Assembly (NCBI GenBank): GCA_963971425.1
Contig: OZ020518.1
Coordinates: 7,543,989 to 7,607,988, forward strand
Origin: Bryoerythrophyllum caledonicum
Lineage: Eukaryota > Streptophyta > Bryopsida > Pottiales > Pottiaceae
DNA: 64,000 nucleotides
Direction: 5' to 3'
The notes below the pieces were generated by a model. The model was not told where the DNA came from. It saw only the letters and a program-made list of their open reading frames with translations, and searched no databases. A program made the translations under genes and the position numbers. Positions 1-13,010 of the stretch are shown piece by piece. The first letter of the stretch is position 1. Every line of letters starts with the position of its first letter.

Positions 1-523
1 CCACGTGATGATGAAGTCGCCGAATTAGTTGGTATGACTGTTGAGAAGTTGCAAACCGTAATGAAGGCAGCTAGAGCTCCAGGTTCCATGGAGCGCCCCA
101 TCGGCAAAGAGAAGGATACTACGGTTGGGGTAAGTTTTAAAGCTAAATCAGCAGTCAGCGTTTCGAACTGTCACCTTAATAGTTACGGAAGTTCAAATGT
201 CTGATGCCTGTACGCCGCTGCTACAGGAACTAGTCGCTGATAAAGACGTCGAGTCGCCTGAGGACGCTATCGTCAGGCAGTTGCTGAAACAAGAACTCGA
301 CGGAGTTCTAAGCACTCTTAACCCTAGGGAGAGGGATGTGCTACGATTGCGCTTCGGACTGGACGATGGACGAGCAAAGACGTTAGAAGAAATAGGTCAC
401 ATTTTTAAGGTTACTCGAGAAAGGATTAGGCAGATCGAGGCTAAGGCAATGCGGAAGTTGAGGCAACCGAGCCGGAACAACGTTTTACGAGAGTACTTAG
501 ATGTGAATACAGATGTGATTTAA
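1..523 (+). CDS. Plastid RNA polymerase sigma-70 factor, 3' end (two last exons)
   Basis: This is the 3' end of a nuclear gene for a chloroplast sigma factor, which directs the bacterial-type plastid RNA polymerase to promoters. The gene enters the window truncated. Exon A (1-129) encodes the end of region 3, including KLQTVMKAARAPGSMERPIG. The last exon (227-523) encodes all of region 4: LNPRERDVLRLRFGLDDG, then the helix-turn-helix TLEEIGHIFKVTRERIRQIE that contacts the -35 box, and the C-terminus KLRQPSRNNVLREYL. I place the intron at 130-226 (97 bp, GTAAGT...CTACAG, phase 0), because it joins DTTVG to ELVADKD in frame. The Met at 197 is therefore inside the intron and not a start. The cyanobacterial-style region 4 argues for a SIG1/SIGA-like member, but the paralogue cannot be fixed from this fragment. 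The stop is TAA at 521-523. Confidence 0.9.
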
Positions 524-858
524 CTTGTACTTACGTCGAAAATACACACAAAAAGGAGAATTCTTCTTCGTAGAATCGTCGCTGGTTTGTTGTATTTACG
601 GGACTGTTCAATTTCTTCATACAGGCGAAACATTCTACAGACAGCTTTCGTCAATGTCAGCATGATATTTCTCCGTCCACTCTTCCATAACATTACCCGT
701 TTATTGATATGTATTTGTAAATGAATATGTCAGAGTTGCTGAAAAACTAACTCAGCACATTCTGAACTAAACTGAGTTAACAATCAATGCACATTCTGAG
801 AGCTTACTAATTCTTTCACCGAACTAATGTTCAGTTGGCTTCCTTTGATGCAGGAGGA
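524..858. other. Intergenic, convergent 3' ends
   Basis: This 335-bp gap lies between the stop codons of the plus-strand sigma gene and the minus-strand GDSL gene. It probably holds both 3'UTRs. I see no coding potential or repeats in it. Confidence 0.6.
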
Positions 859-2305
859 TCAGCCTTGTAACTTGAGAGCTGCCAATTGCTGCACGTTCAT
901 GGGATAGATATCAGCAACATTTCCGGAGAAGAAACGCTGGCTGATGATGACATTTGCAGCGTCGGTGGGATGGTAAGCATCCCAAAACAAATTGAACTTC
1001 CTGTTCTTGCAGAATGGCACTCCGGGGAGGCACGGCGTTGACCCATGGTAAAGCCCAACTGGAACCCCACAGCACGCCTGATCCTTTGTTGAAAAACCTG
1101 GAGAAGGTGGTTCTTAGTCCCTAAACGCAAGTCAAACTAGTACTAGTTCTCTAATTTGATCAAGACAGAGTTAATAGTTGTGAGTAGTTTACCGTAAGCT
1201 GCAGGGTTGCTGATGATCTGGCTGACGACGTTGTAAGAATTCGCCAGGACGAACTTCGTTTCGGGATATTTCCCATTCAGCTCATCAACGAGCGACCTGA
1301 GGGCGGCGTTGAAGTTGGACACGAGAGTGTTGTCTGCTTGTACACACTGCCCTTTCACCGTAGACTGCAGCGTCATGCGGTACGGTATGCATCCCAGAGG
1401 CCCCACGTTGGAGATGACGAATTTCCGTGCGCCCATGTTCACAAGAGCCTGTACATGGAGGAGCGAGCACTCAGATGTTGATCACTTGACCTTGTTAAGA
1501 AGTTCAGAGTAGTACTGCTACTAACCAGGAGCTGCTGGCGGTATGTGTTGATGAGGAGCTTCTGGAACTTCTGAGGAGGGAAGAGGCGTGGAGTCGGCGA
1601 CCCGACCACCCAGTAGTTGTTGAGGTAATCGTTGGACCCCATGGTGACAGAGTAGATAGCGTTTCGGATCAGTGTGGCGCCTCCTGTTGGGCCCAGAAGC
1701 TCCGTAATCTGCCTGGTGCTGTTCCTGAACATGCTTATTTGTCGCCACAGTGGGATCCGGTTCACCTGCAACTATGGGTTAGTTTAGATCAAATCCAAAC
1801 CTACAATGCATTTGCGTCGGGAATAGGCAGCTTACGAAGTTGTACCCGGTGAAGTCAAGGATCCCTGCTCCTCCTGAGGCGTAGTTCACCCCTTTGAGGA
1901 TCCCCTTGCCCTTTGCTGCAGGGTTCAGAAACGCAGGTCCGAAGGGAAGTCCCAGCAGCTGCCCTGCAACAATCCAAGTTCGAAAACTCAACGTTTACTC
2001 TTTCGAGAGAAAATCCTTAGTAAACGATTCGACTTACCAACAATGTCTGCCACTGTTCGGCCATTGCAAAATCTGCCGGTGGCCTTCCTGCCAGGAAAAT
2101 CAACGCCATTTGCGCCATAGTTGGCTCTGGCCAGGGATCCAATGTAGTTGTTATTGCCCGCATCCACCAGAGAGTCTCCGAAGATGAAAGATGCCGCTGG
2201 AAGAGTGCTGGACAGGTTCTGTGCAACACAGAAATGACCTCTCACAACCAGCAGCAGCAGCAGCAGCATTGTCCCTGCCCATGGCTGAGAAATACACGAT
2301 CCCAT
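859..2305 (-). CDS. GDSL-type esterase/lipase, five exons, intact
   Basis: This is a secreted serine hydrolase of the plant GDSL (SGNH) family. These enzymes act on lipid or cell-wall esters, and the substrate is not predictable from sequence. Exons on the minus strand are 2305-2038, 1963-1836, 1765-1526, 1448-1193 and 1097-859. All have GT-AG introns of 70-95 bp, and the product is about 376 aa, normal for the family. The N-terminus has a Leu-rich signal peptide (MLLLLLLVVRG). Block I is FIFGDSLVDAGNNN with the catalytic Ser, block II is NYASGGAGIL with the oxyanion Gly, block III is GSNDYLNNY, and the end has the Asp-His pair DAYHPTD. I chose the ATG at 2305; in-frame codons further upstream are TTG/CTG only. 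All catalytic positions are present and no frame breaks are seen. It is convergent with the sigma-factor gene. Confidence 0.92.
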
Positions 2306-3117
2306 GGCTCTTAAGCCCAATGTAAGCAACTCCTTGACGTCGATGGCGTGGGTTTATGAAAGGGAAGGAGCTGCCAAGTCGAGGAAAGTTCTGCTTTAAA
2401 CGGTGAGTTGGGAGAGTGTGAAGTGTAACAGCTGGATCAATGAATAGTTGTGGCGGCGGCGCTGTGAAGTTGTACACCTACTTGTGCAGTAACTGCAGTT
2501 CCATTAAGGGATTAGCTGAGCTTGAGCTGTTGCAGTTCCCCTCATAATTTCTACTTAAGAGTAGAGACTGGGGGTTAATGAGCCGTGTGAGTTGTAGTAG
2601 CGCCAGTTGCAGGCTCTTGCTTGTCGGTTACAGGCAGCTCCTTCTTCAGCAGCCCTGTTTGGTTTCCTGCTATTAAGAGTGACTGTTATAATGAAATGGC
2701 TTTTGTCTGGAAATATGCAGTGGGGCATCATGTTCTTTAGCTTTCCAATAGTTTCTAAAGCCCCATCTAAAACCCCTTGCTTAGAAGTCTTGCGTGAATA
2801 TAGCGTTTGTCCATTCTCTTCACTAAGCCAATGGCCACAGATCCCACTAAATATCCCTGGTCATGTGTTGCACCAAGCCTGAGGGTTGGAAGGGTGGGGA
2901 GGGGGGCCCTATTTGATTAAAGAGGGGGTCTTCAATGGTAATTTGGGGCGGTGAGCTCCAAAGTTGGCAAAAAAATTCCAAAAAAGCCTCTAGAGCCCCA
3001 AAAGTGAGAAGACTAGAATAATGGACCCATCCAAGATTGAGGCTTGGTGCAACGCTCGATCGGCGGTATATAAAGAGATCCAATGGCCACGGGGCTCAAA
3101 GCATGCGTCAGTGTAGA
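2306..3117. other. Upstream region of GDSL gene, non-coding
   Basis: This region should contain the GDSL promoter and 5'UTR. Short open frames exist, but none resembles a protein. I recognise no repeat or transposon here. Confidence 0.4.
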
Positions 3118-3480
3118 CAAACATAAGACACAATAGAACAAATATGTGATACAAATGAAGATGGTCATGATGAATAAAAAGCAGGATTCATGATAAGAAG
3201 ACCACCCGTTGGCAGCCGACTGAAAAATGGTATGAACTAGTCTAATCTCCAGTTTGGTGCATTACAGTAAACGACAACATTACAGAGTAGAGGATACAGA
3301 TAAAAGGTAAGAGTAGACATGCGTAAGACCTAGAAGGACAAAAATGCAAATTTTCAAATGAAGCTGGTAATGAATAAAATTTAACTGGATGCACTTTGAG
3401 GATGCCTTCGGCTGGCAGCCAAAGGGAATATGGTAAAATGTGAATCTTATTTAAGAACTTTCATTGACATGCAAACTTAT
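3118..3480. repeat. Degenerate tandem repeat of about 200 bp
   Basis: Two diverged head-to-tail copies, near 3118-3230 and 3313-3435, share the same order of words: a GAAG(A/C)TGGT...GAATAAAA stretch, then TTGGCAGCC or CTGGCAGCC, then an (A)ATGGTA stretch. A third weaker copy may begin near 3460. No coding potential is seen. Confidence 0.45.
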
Positions 3481-4874
3481 AATAAACATAGCAAAATAGA
3501 ACGTGACATCTCTCATCGAGACAACAAGGTCATCAGCTAGGTTGATGTCCAAACACTTGAATTACCTCAAAAAAAGAGTCTAGACAAGGTCTCCTAGCCT
3601 AGCAATATCGTTATCTAGCCTAGCCTATCTATAGCCAAACTGGATGTGATTGGTAGAAAGCTGAACAAGAGAACTCTCAGTCATCTTGTTGTCGTCAAGG
3701 CCATTGTCGTCCTCCACCTCTGTAGTGACAATGCGGCTGCACGTGGAAGACATCAACTCTACATTGTCAACAACCAACAATGGCTCAACATGAATAACTT
3801 CACTCGAAGGTAAACTACTCTCCAGAGTCCACACTTAGCAAACTATCATCTTCATTTTGTTTCTCTGCCTCCCTTGCCTCTCTCTCTCCTAGCATGGCCA
3901 TTTGTCGTGTCTTTACCATGATATTATGTTACGTAGTTTCAGTGACATTAAATTTTGAAGGAGATGAAATACGCGCGGCGTACTCCCAATGTAAACTGAG
4001 TTTCTTCCCACTTGGTCATTAATATGAGCGATCGGCCATACAAATCACATACAATTCTCATCATTGAAAAAATCAGTGAATGACATTCCATTAACTCTAA
4101 AACGTACCTCACCTAGTTGCATTTACTCTCATTCATTAATGGATTCAATTATTATACGTGTGTAACATAGCATTAAAGTGTATAACTAGTCGATGGCGAC
4201 TCCACTCCAACATCATAATATGACCAATACATGTGCGATTAAATGAATTTGTACCTACAAATGATTGTAGATAGTGACTACCACTGCTCTCTTGACCACC
4301 TTCAATATAATTAGGAAGTCTTTGGCTAGCAGCCTTGATGAATATATCATCAATGTTACTGTAACAAATCACTTGACTTGGCTAACAACATAAGGAGTTC
4401 CTTCAAGGAAATCAACAAGGCAATCTTTTTGTCGATCTGATTACAACATCAACGACAAAGCAATTCGTCGGTTGGCAGCAGACTCCAAATACAATCAGTC
4501 GTCACCGAATTGGATTGAGATTCCCCTTGCCTCCAAACAAGAATTACAATGTTTGGTGCCTCTTGCGGGATGTGGTGGGACTTAGGAGGCTCGCTTTTTG
4601 TGTGGGATGGGGAGCTGTGAGAATACAGAACGATGTTGCAGTTCTATTTTTCAACCTCCCGATTTTCCCTTCCTCATCTCCTTTTCCAACACTCTTTTGC
4701 GACAGCCTGCTTGGTATCCTTATTTCGTGTCATGGGTAACCACCATTCGACCTTACTTTTTCCGTAGCACTCTCCAGGAGTTAGGTTAACGCACTCAACA
4801 ACACGACCCATCAACATGGGAAGGTAATGACTGGTGCTCGAATGGCAATGAACAAAATCATTTAGTAGAACATC

Positions 4875-5349
4875 TCAAAACGGATTGAAAGACAACTTTG
4901 GACGGTTCAATTGAGGACCACAGAATGGGTACGGGTTGGAGTTGTCCTCTTGGGTGACATCCGGATTAGCATTCACATCATTGAGCAATGTAGAGCCATG
5001 CGAATGGTCTTGGATCCAATCGGATTTAGGCCAAAATCCTTCTAGGAGACACTCGGGATTGGGTGGCAGTGGACCAGATGTTAGATGATGAATTTGCTCC
5101 CAATATGAAATGTAGGGAGATATATCCTTGGCATATCTCTTGTCACGGACCATGCCGGCCTTCCAGAACATAATATATTTTGCAATTCCGTTCTTGATGA
5201 AAGATTGCTTCATTTGTTTCCAATGGTCCGAGCAACCTCCTTTTCCTGGTTTCTTTTCTTTTCATTGACACAAAGATCACTCTGGAGGGGCTTGAAGGGG
5301 ACCGACTTCGGATCTCTAGAAGGGAGACAACGTGGATTACCGAATTCAA
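4875..5349 (-). pseudogene. Transposon-like coding fragment, unrecognised
   Basis: Two overlapping minus-strand frames (5349-5143 and 5213-4875) look like one coding sequence split by a frameshift near 5200. The first gives a basic MKRKETRKRR stretch. The second gives a Trp- and Tyr-rich stretch (KYIMFWKAGMVRDKRYAKD, then SYWEQIHHL) and then a Pro/Asn-rich tail. Spacing of aromatic residues before a W-E-x-I is reminiscent of Myb/SANT-like trihelix domains that accompany some transposases, but this is only an impression. No start, intron or flanking inverted repeat was resolved. Confidence 0.35.
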
Positions 5350-5595
5350 CTGAAGACCACATCTTCACAGGCTTGTCCGAACAATACCACGGAGAATTAG
5401 ATGAAATTCAAAAGTGATGATTTGGACATTCTAAAGAACAAATTGAAGGTAAAAGATAAAGTTTGTCAGTTGGCAGCCAACAATGAATGTCCACAAGCCA
5501 TGGCAGTGGAAGTCAATTTCATGTAAAGATGATTGGTGATCATAAGTGGCTTACAGGGAGAAGCCAGGAGGAATTGATTGCACACCTCTTGTATC

Positions 5596-6018
5596 TTATG
5601 ATGGGCCATCTATCGTTGTCACCTTCTTCAACATAAATTTGAAATCTGGACATTTAGATGAATCCATCTTGTTGTGAATAATGCAAAGGAACTTAGTCAG
5701 GTACGCAATTGACTGAGGAGTCCAGCCAGAGTATACATTCCCATATGTTGATTGATAGTTAAGGTGTCTTCGTTGATCATCATAGAATGCTTGGTATTTG
5801 TCCGACCTGCGTGGATACTTTGCAAGGAACTCAACAAGGAAGTTGCACTCTGTGAACCTGGAAAAGTTAGTGCCCAAAGCCATTACCTCAACATTCCTAA
5901 AGAACCTCTTCTTCATGTGACTCACCGGAGATTGTGAAATCATCTTGGGGTTGCATCCAACATTTACTTGGGAGAGACAATGTTGTGGATAAATACCAAT
6001 GAAGTCGTAGGACATCAA
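5596..6018 (-). pseudogene. Protein-coding fragment, unrecognised
   Basis: A minus-strand open frame of 140 codons with ordinary amino-acid composition, including KRFFRNVEVMALGTNFSRF and FLVEFLAKYPRRSDKYQAFY. I do not recognise a domain. It lies upstream, on the same strand, of the 4875-5349 fragment. Both could be remnants of one element. It begins beside a copy of the GTTGGCAGCC-like word at 6016-6031. Confidence 0.3.
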
Positions 6019-8599
6019 CTGCCAGCCGACGGCTTAGAATGACAATTATGGTGAAGTCATTCAATGGATATCAGGAAGAATTGACAACACCTACAGAGTT
6101 GGACATGTCATGCAGGTAGTTCCAATTCATTGCCGCTAGAAGAACCATCAGTGATGCGACCCTCTTTTTGCCAATGACACGAAATTAATTTTGCATGTGA
6201 TCCGCACTATTGTTGATAATATTGAATATAATCCTGCGTGCCTGAACCGTGGGAGGCCTAAGGCGCAATATGCCTGCGTTTCCGTGGCCCCCATTCACGC
6301 GATCGTTCTTGGAATCGGATTTGTACTTATAGAAAGCGGACTTGGAAACTTTGTGAATGCGATACCAGACAACTTTGCACTCATCAACGCCATGGAGGGT
6401 AATGAAGGGCTTGAAAAATCCAAGAAGAGCGTGAAGCTGGCTCTAAACCGCGTATGCTAAGTCACGTCGTTGCTTGAAGCTTGAGGAGTAGAACTTCTGG
6501 TGAATTGTGTGGGTGTCCGCCCAAAGGAATAATTGACAGCATTGTCTAGAACAACACCTTTTAAAATTAACTAGCTGGCAAGCAACTGGGTCGTGAAGGC
6601 AACTAAACTTGGAGACCATCACATTGTCCATGTGCTTTAGTTTACGCCGAACACCTCTTCAAGGATTGTTTGCCATTTCTTCAAGTCCACCATCCTCAAT
6701 TACTGCATGATTACACTCGAAATAGTATGACAGGCAGTCAGACAAGAGAGGACCACCTTCAATACTCTTGTGCATTAACTTCTATCGCATGGTTGTCATC
6801 TAGAGATCCTCGACCTCGGAGACAAAAGAACGTCTACGTTAGTGTCTCCAAGGACGTTTGAATCACATGCCTCGTGCGGCAAGCACACTTGGATCATCGC
6901 ATGTCCAACATTTTTGAAACTGCCATCCATAAGATGGCAGTACTGGTGCCTCTATTGTGGTCAATCTAGATAATAGTCTGGATTACAAATGCCTTCGGGG
7001 GTAACAGTGGCAGCTTTTGGTGGATAATCAATCTTCCATCGACTAACAGCCAACGAGATGTCCTCATCACTTCCGTTATGTGTTTCGTAGTCTAAGCCAA
7101 ACCCATAATTTTGATTATCATCGTAAACCTAAATGCGCGGTTGTGGTCACCAAATGCTTCTGAGTTGTCACTAAATTGAAATTCATCCTCCATCGCATCA
7201 TCCAAGATGATATCAAATGGATATGGACAAACCCGATAGCCACTCTAGAGGACAAGGTGGCCAAATGAATCGCCGAGTGCGGCCACATCTCGAATCTTGC
7301 AATATGAGGGGGTGATTGACGAATTTGATATTGACAGACTGTATTGAATGGAATATCACATGGAGGCAAGGCGACCATGTCAAAATTGGCATAGTTGGAA
7401 AACACTGCAACAAGAGCTACCTTGGCGGCAACCTAGTCCAGGTAATTAACATGATAGAAGACCCTGAGTTTGTCGATGACGTAAGGCTCAGGTTAGAATG
7501 GCAGATGACAGCCTTGAGTTCTATGTGGTCATTATCTCCTAGAATTGATGCACAAAAGAATTGTGTTTATTAATACAGAAGAGGGACATGTAGTTTGGCG
7601 AGGAAACGCCAGACAATTCAAAGGAGTTGGTTGATGGATTCAATCTGGTTAAAGATGAACGGGATCACCTAGACGCAAAGTCAGGAGGACGGGCCAAATC
7701 TAAGTCAACATAGAAGCCTAGGGCTACAAAGAAAGAGAGACATGAAAGACTAGATGTACTTTCATGGAAGCTGGTAGCTCAAGACGATATGTCACTGAAT
7801 AGATTTGCTTCGGAATGAGGAATGGTTCTAATCTCCGGTAGTCCAACTTGTCACATGGCCGCTTGGTCTTGATATTCCGTCAAAGAAGCCATGCTTTATT
7901 TCCAACTTGATAATCAGGTGCTTGATTGCAAAATTTGTTTGCAGATGTCTTCAAGACCCTTGGGCGGATTGTAGTTGAAGCTTCAAATCATCTTCAATTT
8001 GCAATAGTTTCCTTGCAAAGTCATCAGCTGTCGGGTTACTATTCGTTGGTGAACTCAACAAATCAAGTTCTGGGTGATAGCCATAGTTGGAATAAAATGG
8101 CGTTTGCTAAGTTGAAGCATGGAGAGCATTGTTACATGCAAACTCCGCTACCGGCAAGTATGTACCACCACTAAGTCCATGTCCACCGGACATGGGTTAG
8201 TAGTATGGATATTTAAATAAACTATAAATACATATCACCCTCTACTTGGCAACTAGTTTCTCAAGTGACCATGAAGGGTGCTTTGAACACTCCTACTTCA
8301 CGCTATAGGTCAAGGTTGAAAATCATGCAATTTTAGCAATCTATGTTTGGTCTAAACCTCAAAATCATTCCATGGGCCTTCACATTAGGAGCAAGGGACA
8401 AACGTGGTTGATAGTCAAGAATTTTAATGATATAAAAGGATTGGCCAATAATAAAATTCTCACTTGATGGGGGCTTACGCTAGGGCCAAGCCCTTTAAGG
8501 CCTGATGATTATTTTTGGATCATTTGGGCAAGTTATTCCTATAATAAGTGCTATAGGCCACCTTTGTGGAACTATGAGTTAGAGGCGGAGCAAGATGAA

Positions 8600-8690
8600 C
8601 ATCTACCGGGTCCGGCGCCAGCGACGCTATCGTGTGAGCTGTGAGCAGCGAGCGGCGAGCGGTGAGCATAAAAAATCCTGAAATCTAGAT
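8600..8690. repeat. Possible left terminal inverted repeat of a 15-kb element
   Basis: The stretch has a GGTCCGGCGCCA word followed by several GTGAGC(A/G)GCGAGCGGCGAGC-like words. Read in reverse complement it gives TGCTCACCGCTCGCCGCTC, which resembles the TGCTCAATGCTCGCCGCTCAC stretch near 23870. Both sites also have GATAG and the GGCGCC core in the same order. This is suggestive of degenerate terminal repeats. No target-site duplication was found. Confidence 0.3.
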
Positions 8691-9650
8691 TTTTTTGGTC
8701 ATTTTTTTGGGAAAAAAGTGAAATTCGTGGTTTTTTTAGCAGATCATCCCATTTTGGTGACATATTTTCCATAAATTTCTAATTTTAGAAAATACCCTAT
8801 AGCCGTGGTGTACTGCAAAATTGCATGTTTTTCCTTTATTTCGGTTTTTTAGAGTTCCCTGTATTAGTTGAAAGGTGTGTCATAATTTTTTCCATGAAGC
8901 TCCTACATTTGTAAAGTGCCATATTAGAATGAAAAGCACATATTTACTTAGGTATAGGGTTTAGGCGTCCTGGTAGAATATCATACGAAGCGGACAGTTT
9001 AGGACAGTACTTGCTAATTTATGATAATATTGATCTTGAGAAACAACGGGTATCACCTAGGTATTAAGTGAATATTTCACTGGTATTAAATCAGTACCAC
9101 ATTCGATTTACATAAGAGGGAAACTGTTTACTACGAAATGCACGAAAATCACCTTCGCCTTCCATGCATATCATTTGCACAAATCGCGAAGACAATTCCT
9201 AGAATATTGGCAGAGGCGATTTCTAATGACTTATGTATAAAATTGTCACCTTAAACCTTAGAACACGCTAAGTACAGGATTCTACTGCTCAGAATAATAT
9301 AACGGAATATAATAACATATTAAATTAATTCATGACCATTAGCTACAGTCATGAAATCAGGTACGGACTGAGGATGTACAAATGACGAACTCTTGAGCAT
9401 TCAAGAAATATTAATATTTCTGGTTGCGACAACTTGAACGCCTTCCTCACGCTCATTTAGTGATGTTAGCAAGCTCAAGAATGCGCATAACTTCGTTAAA
9501 GCTGTAGCTTGGAGCATGCATGAACATGTCCTCTTTGTAGTCCATCTTACATAGATAACATAAGATGTAATACACATGCTTGCAATACTTCCATTGCCCC
9601 TTCTTTCCCAGCGCTTCGGATTGCATCTTCAAAAAATCTGGGCATAAACA

Positions 9651-12600
9651 TCATGGGAGGTCTGTAAACGTGACGCAATAAGACTTGTCCTTCCCCGTGT
9701 CAAGAGTGATAACGCATCCCCATCCCGGATATGGTATGGCTAACAGATTCGAGACGTAGCAGTTATTCATAAGAGCTGCGCTTGACCACTTGTTGCGTTG
9801 GTCAATTGTGGGAGCATCTGTTGTCCTACGAATCGCGTAGCCATTCCGAAAGCTCTGGTGAGAATTCGGATTTGTTGGAATGGGGAAGTGAGATCGCGGA
9901 AGAGGCATGTCCATAGACACTTGGAATCGTCATCGTGGTGAAAGAGCCCCACGTTGTTGCAATTGGAAACCTGCTTCCTCCAATGCTAAAACCTCATGCA
10001 CAGTCAAATTGGTGCCAAGTTTCACAGGCCACAATATTGGAACTGATGGCCAATCCATCACAAATGCTTTCTTCGACCCCTTCACACAACGGCCTACATC
10101 ATCTGGACAAAACCAGAACTCCGTAGTAACATTATGGGGTGATCTGTAATTCTTCTTCATACCCGAATAGGTGGGGGCAGGAGTTCCATGATTTCCACGT
10201 GAAACTTTGGTGTTGCAAGGCTCACCACTGTCAGCCTGCAATGCTTGGCATTTTCGAGCTGACTTTTTGGGGAGCCGAGCAATGTGCCACTTAGACGGAT
10301 CACAGTCCGATTCGAGAACGGAGGTTGTATGTTGGACACCAAAGTCCTATCGTCGAAGGGCCTCTTCGATGCAAGCCCGAGTCACCCTTTTACCATCACG
10401 GGGAATTGAATAGTTCACCCTATCGGACCTGTGCGAATCGTGGGACGACCCGGGTGGCATGTCAAGCTTGCGCTTCGTGGATCCAAAAACCTCCGCACCT
10501 TCTAAGCCACATGTCCTGGTTAGTAAGTCCCCAGCTCTGGGGAAGTTCCTAACATCATCAGCTATGAATTTAGGATCACCCAAATGTTGTGCGGAACGCA
10601 ACCAAAGCGTACCTTTGTCCGAACCTTTTCCCGACGCGCCGCCCTTCAACCATGCTCGATACGAAGTAATCTGCATAAAAGCACGGATGAGGTCATCTAC
10701 GGTTGCTGCGTATAGACACGTCATTGTGTTTCCGGATTGTTGGAGCCAACGGTTGTGGACTGTTTCAGCAAGGTTGCAGGAAGGCATGTCAGCCCTCTCG
10801 TCAAGCGTGAGATCCTGAGGAAAAGCAACATTTGTCAATAAATAGGAGCTGATTCCACTGAAGACTCTAATGGAATGTCAACTATATAAAGCATGAAATA
10901 CACTTACAAGCTGCATTGCGCCGCCCCATTGTTGATAACGGAAGTGCCAGAATGCCATCCAATCCTCAAGAGAACGACGTCCGATTTCAGTAGTGGCACC
11001 AGAGGACAACCACCACGCTCGAATGACATTGTACTGAGCTTCAACCTCGTCATGGGTCTTCGCATTTTTCCAGATTTTGCATAGGGCAATGTGTTGCTCT
11101 TGGAAGCCTGGAAGAATACTTCTAGAGGTCGCACGGTGAAGACACTTTGTCCAATGAAATAAGCATGTTCGTTCCCTATTATCCATGGGCTTGTCCTTGT
11201 CGCCACTGCCATAAACTCATCGAATGGCATGCCAATTCGCACCAGCACTGTGAGCCATGAAGCCTTTGAAGTTCACGTCTTCTAGGCCATGTTGTCTTAT
11301 TGTATCATTTAGATTCTCCCAGAACAACTGCTGTGCTTGAGCATCCTCGGATTGCATATCGCACATAGCGATTGTCATTACCTTACAATACTTGCTGTCG
11401 TACACATGACATGCCATGGTAGTCCAATCCTTGACTCGTTTGACATGATCAAACATCAACCAACAATCTTCAAGGTCATTCCCGGGTTGCATACGCCTAA
11501 TGAGGTCTACCCCACTTCCACATAGGCCGACAGACATTTTGAAAAGGAATACTTTACTTTAAGACTGGTCGGGAAACTTGTTTTCGTAGATGAACACGAA
11601 TTTGGACGACTCCTTTAGCTCCATGATGTTGTCCATTACACCCTTCCCACCACTGTAGAACTTCTTGCAAGTGGACACTAGATTCCTTATATTCGGAGAC
11701 GAAAGAGTCTCGAATTGATCAAGGACAACATCCAAAGATGCTTCTTCAAGGTTGGGCAATTTAGACTGTGGACGGATCAGGTAGTCGGAGAGGAAATTCT
11801 TGCTCGCAGCCATGACAATTGCAGAATTAGTAGCCTTGGGCGTACGTTGGACTTCTTTTGCTACGCAATCGTGCATGACGTCCATGGCATCTTGATCTAC
11901 ACCTTTCGAGATAGGATGAAGATGATGACCCAAATGAATTCCAGCACGCGTCCGATCGGGATCGATAGATGTCACATAGTATATACGTGTATCACAAAGA
12001 GCAAGACAAATTGAAGGGATTTGGCAAACCTTACATGAGAGTGTAGATTTCTCGAATGGTGCTCCTTTCACTGAAAATGGAGTGAACGCGAACCCGCTCC
12101 ACTTCGTCTGATTCGAGCGCCCATCGTTTCGTGACTAACAATCACAACTGATGTTAGGGCACTGTAGATGCCCCGTACATACAGATTTCCGATACGTCAG
12201 ACCAAAATCGTTCTTGATATTTATAGTCATTGTCTTACACTACGTGTGACCATCGTGTTGTTTACTCATCCCATCTAGGCCCCCTCCGTACTGTGGGGGA
12301 ATACCCTCCGTGAGTGGTGGAAGTTCAAATACCACGTCCCCATCATACTTTGGAGGCAAATACTTAACATGTTTCAAATCAAAACTATCGATATCAATTC
12401 TAGACAACTCAGACCTAGACCCTTTTCTGTTACACGTATGCCGTACATGAATTAGTATGCTCCTGACGTTGCGCGAGCCAGGATAAACTGGGGGCTTCCC
12501 TGAGGAATAGGACGAAGAAGCTTGAGCATATGCTGGAACTGGGGTAGTATTAGTACGAGTAGCTAATTCATGAGCTGAGGTCCATGGGATCTTTGACTCA

Positions 12601-13010
12601 GCAAGGTTCACATCATATAGTTCATCTTCCTCTGTATCGCTAAGAACATGGACGCTTGGATTAGACCTAGTGCCAAAATCGGGCACGAGTACGGTATCAC
12701 CAGAATCGGTTGGAGGAGTCATGACGGCTACGGACGCATGAGCGGCGAATTGAACATCTGTAACACCAAATACTTTGAATGAACCACGACACAAGCTCCA
12801 AAAAAAACCAGCTGCGTCACTGTCTTTCACTTGATAAATGGACTGCTCATGAATACCTTTGCTATCATAGACCTCTTGTTCAATGTGGACTGTGCCAGCC
12901 CGATAACCAAAACGAACACATAGCACTGACTCGGAGATACAGACTGTGCCATTGTCGCCAATGGGCACGATAAGTGGAGCGCCGCCTTAATGAGAAGTAA
13001 GAGACGCCAT
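9651..13010 (-). pseudogene. Transposase-like gene, broken by in-frame stops
   Basis: This is a long minus-strand transposon protein, apparently DDE-transposase-like. The reading frame is open over about 3.3 kb except for introns and stops. Exon 1 starts at ATG 13010. Exon 2 starts at 12134 (after TTAG) and gives NQTKWSGFAFTPFSVKGAPF with Cys pairs (CKVC), then MTIAMCDMQSEDAQAQQLFW and GFMAHSAGANWHAIR, then ERTCLFHW. It ends at 10908. A further exon starts at 10821 and runs to 9651. In-frame stops lie at 12987-12989 (TAA), 11559-11561 (TAA), 11217-11219 (TGA), 10347-10349 (TAG) and 9930-9932 (TGA). All lie in one frame, so the frame survives and the decay is mainly by substitution. From memory of relatives, MAHSAGANW usually reads MADSAQANW; a lost Asp would remove a catalytic residue. 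The 3' end of exon 1 is unresolved. Confidence 0.6.

Larger units (their letters stand above)
3600..8560. other. Decayed mobile-element DNA without an intact gene
   Basis: About 5 kb of mixed open frames broken by stops on both strands. The only long protein-like stretches are on the minus strand (4875-5349 and 5596-6018, listed separately). A near-palindromic GTTGGCAGCCAAC-like word recurs at 3208, 3408, 4322, 4467, 5468, 6016 and 7041. I cannot assign the region to a named transposon family. Confidence 0.4.

Noticed and set aside
197..226. Met codon at 197 as the start of a small sigma-like protein
   Set aside because: The splice junction 129/227 joins conserved regions 3 and 4 in frame with a good acceptor (CTACAG), so 197-226 is intronic and the gene starts upstream of the window.
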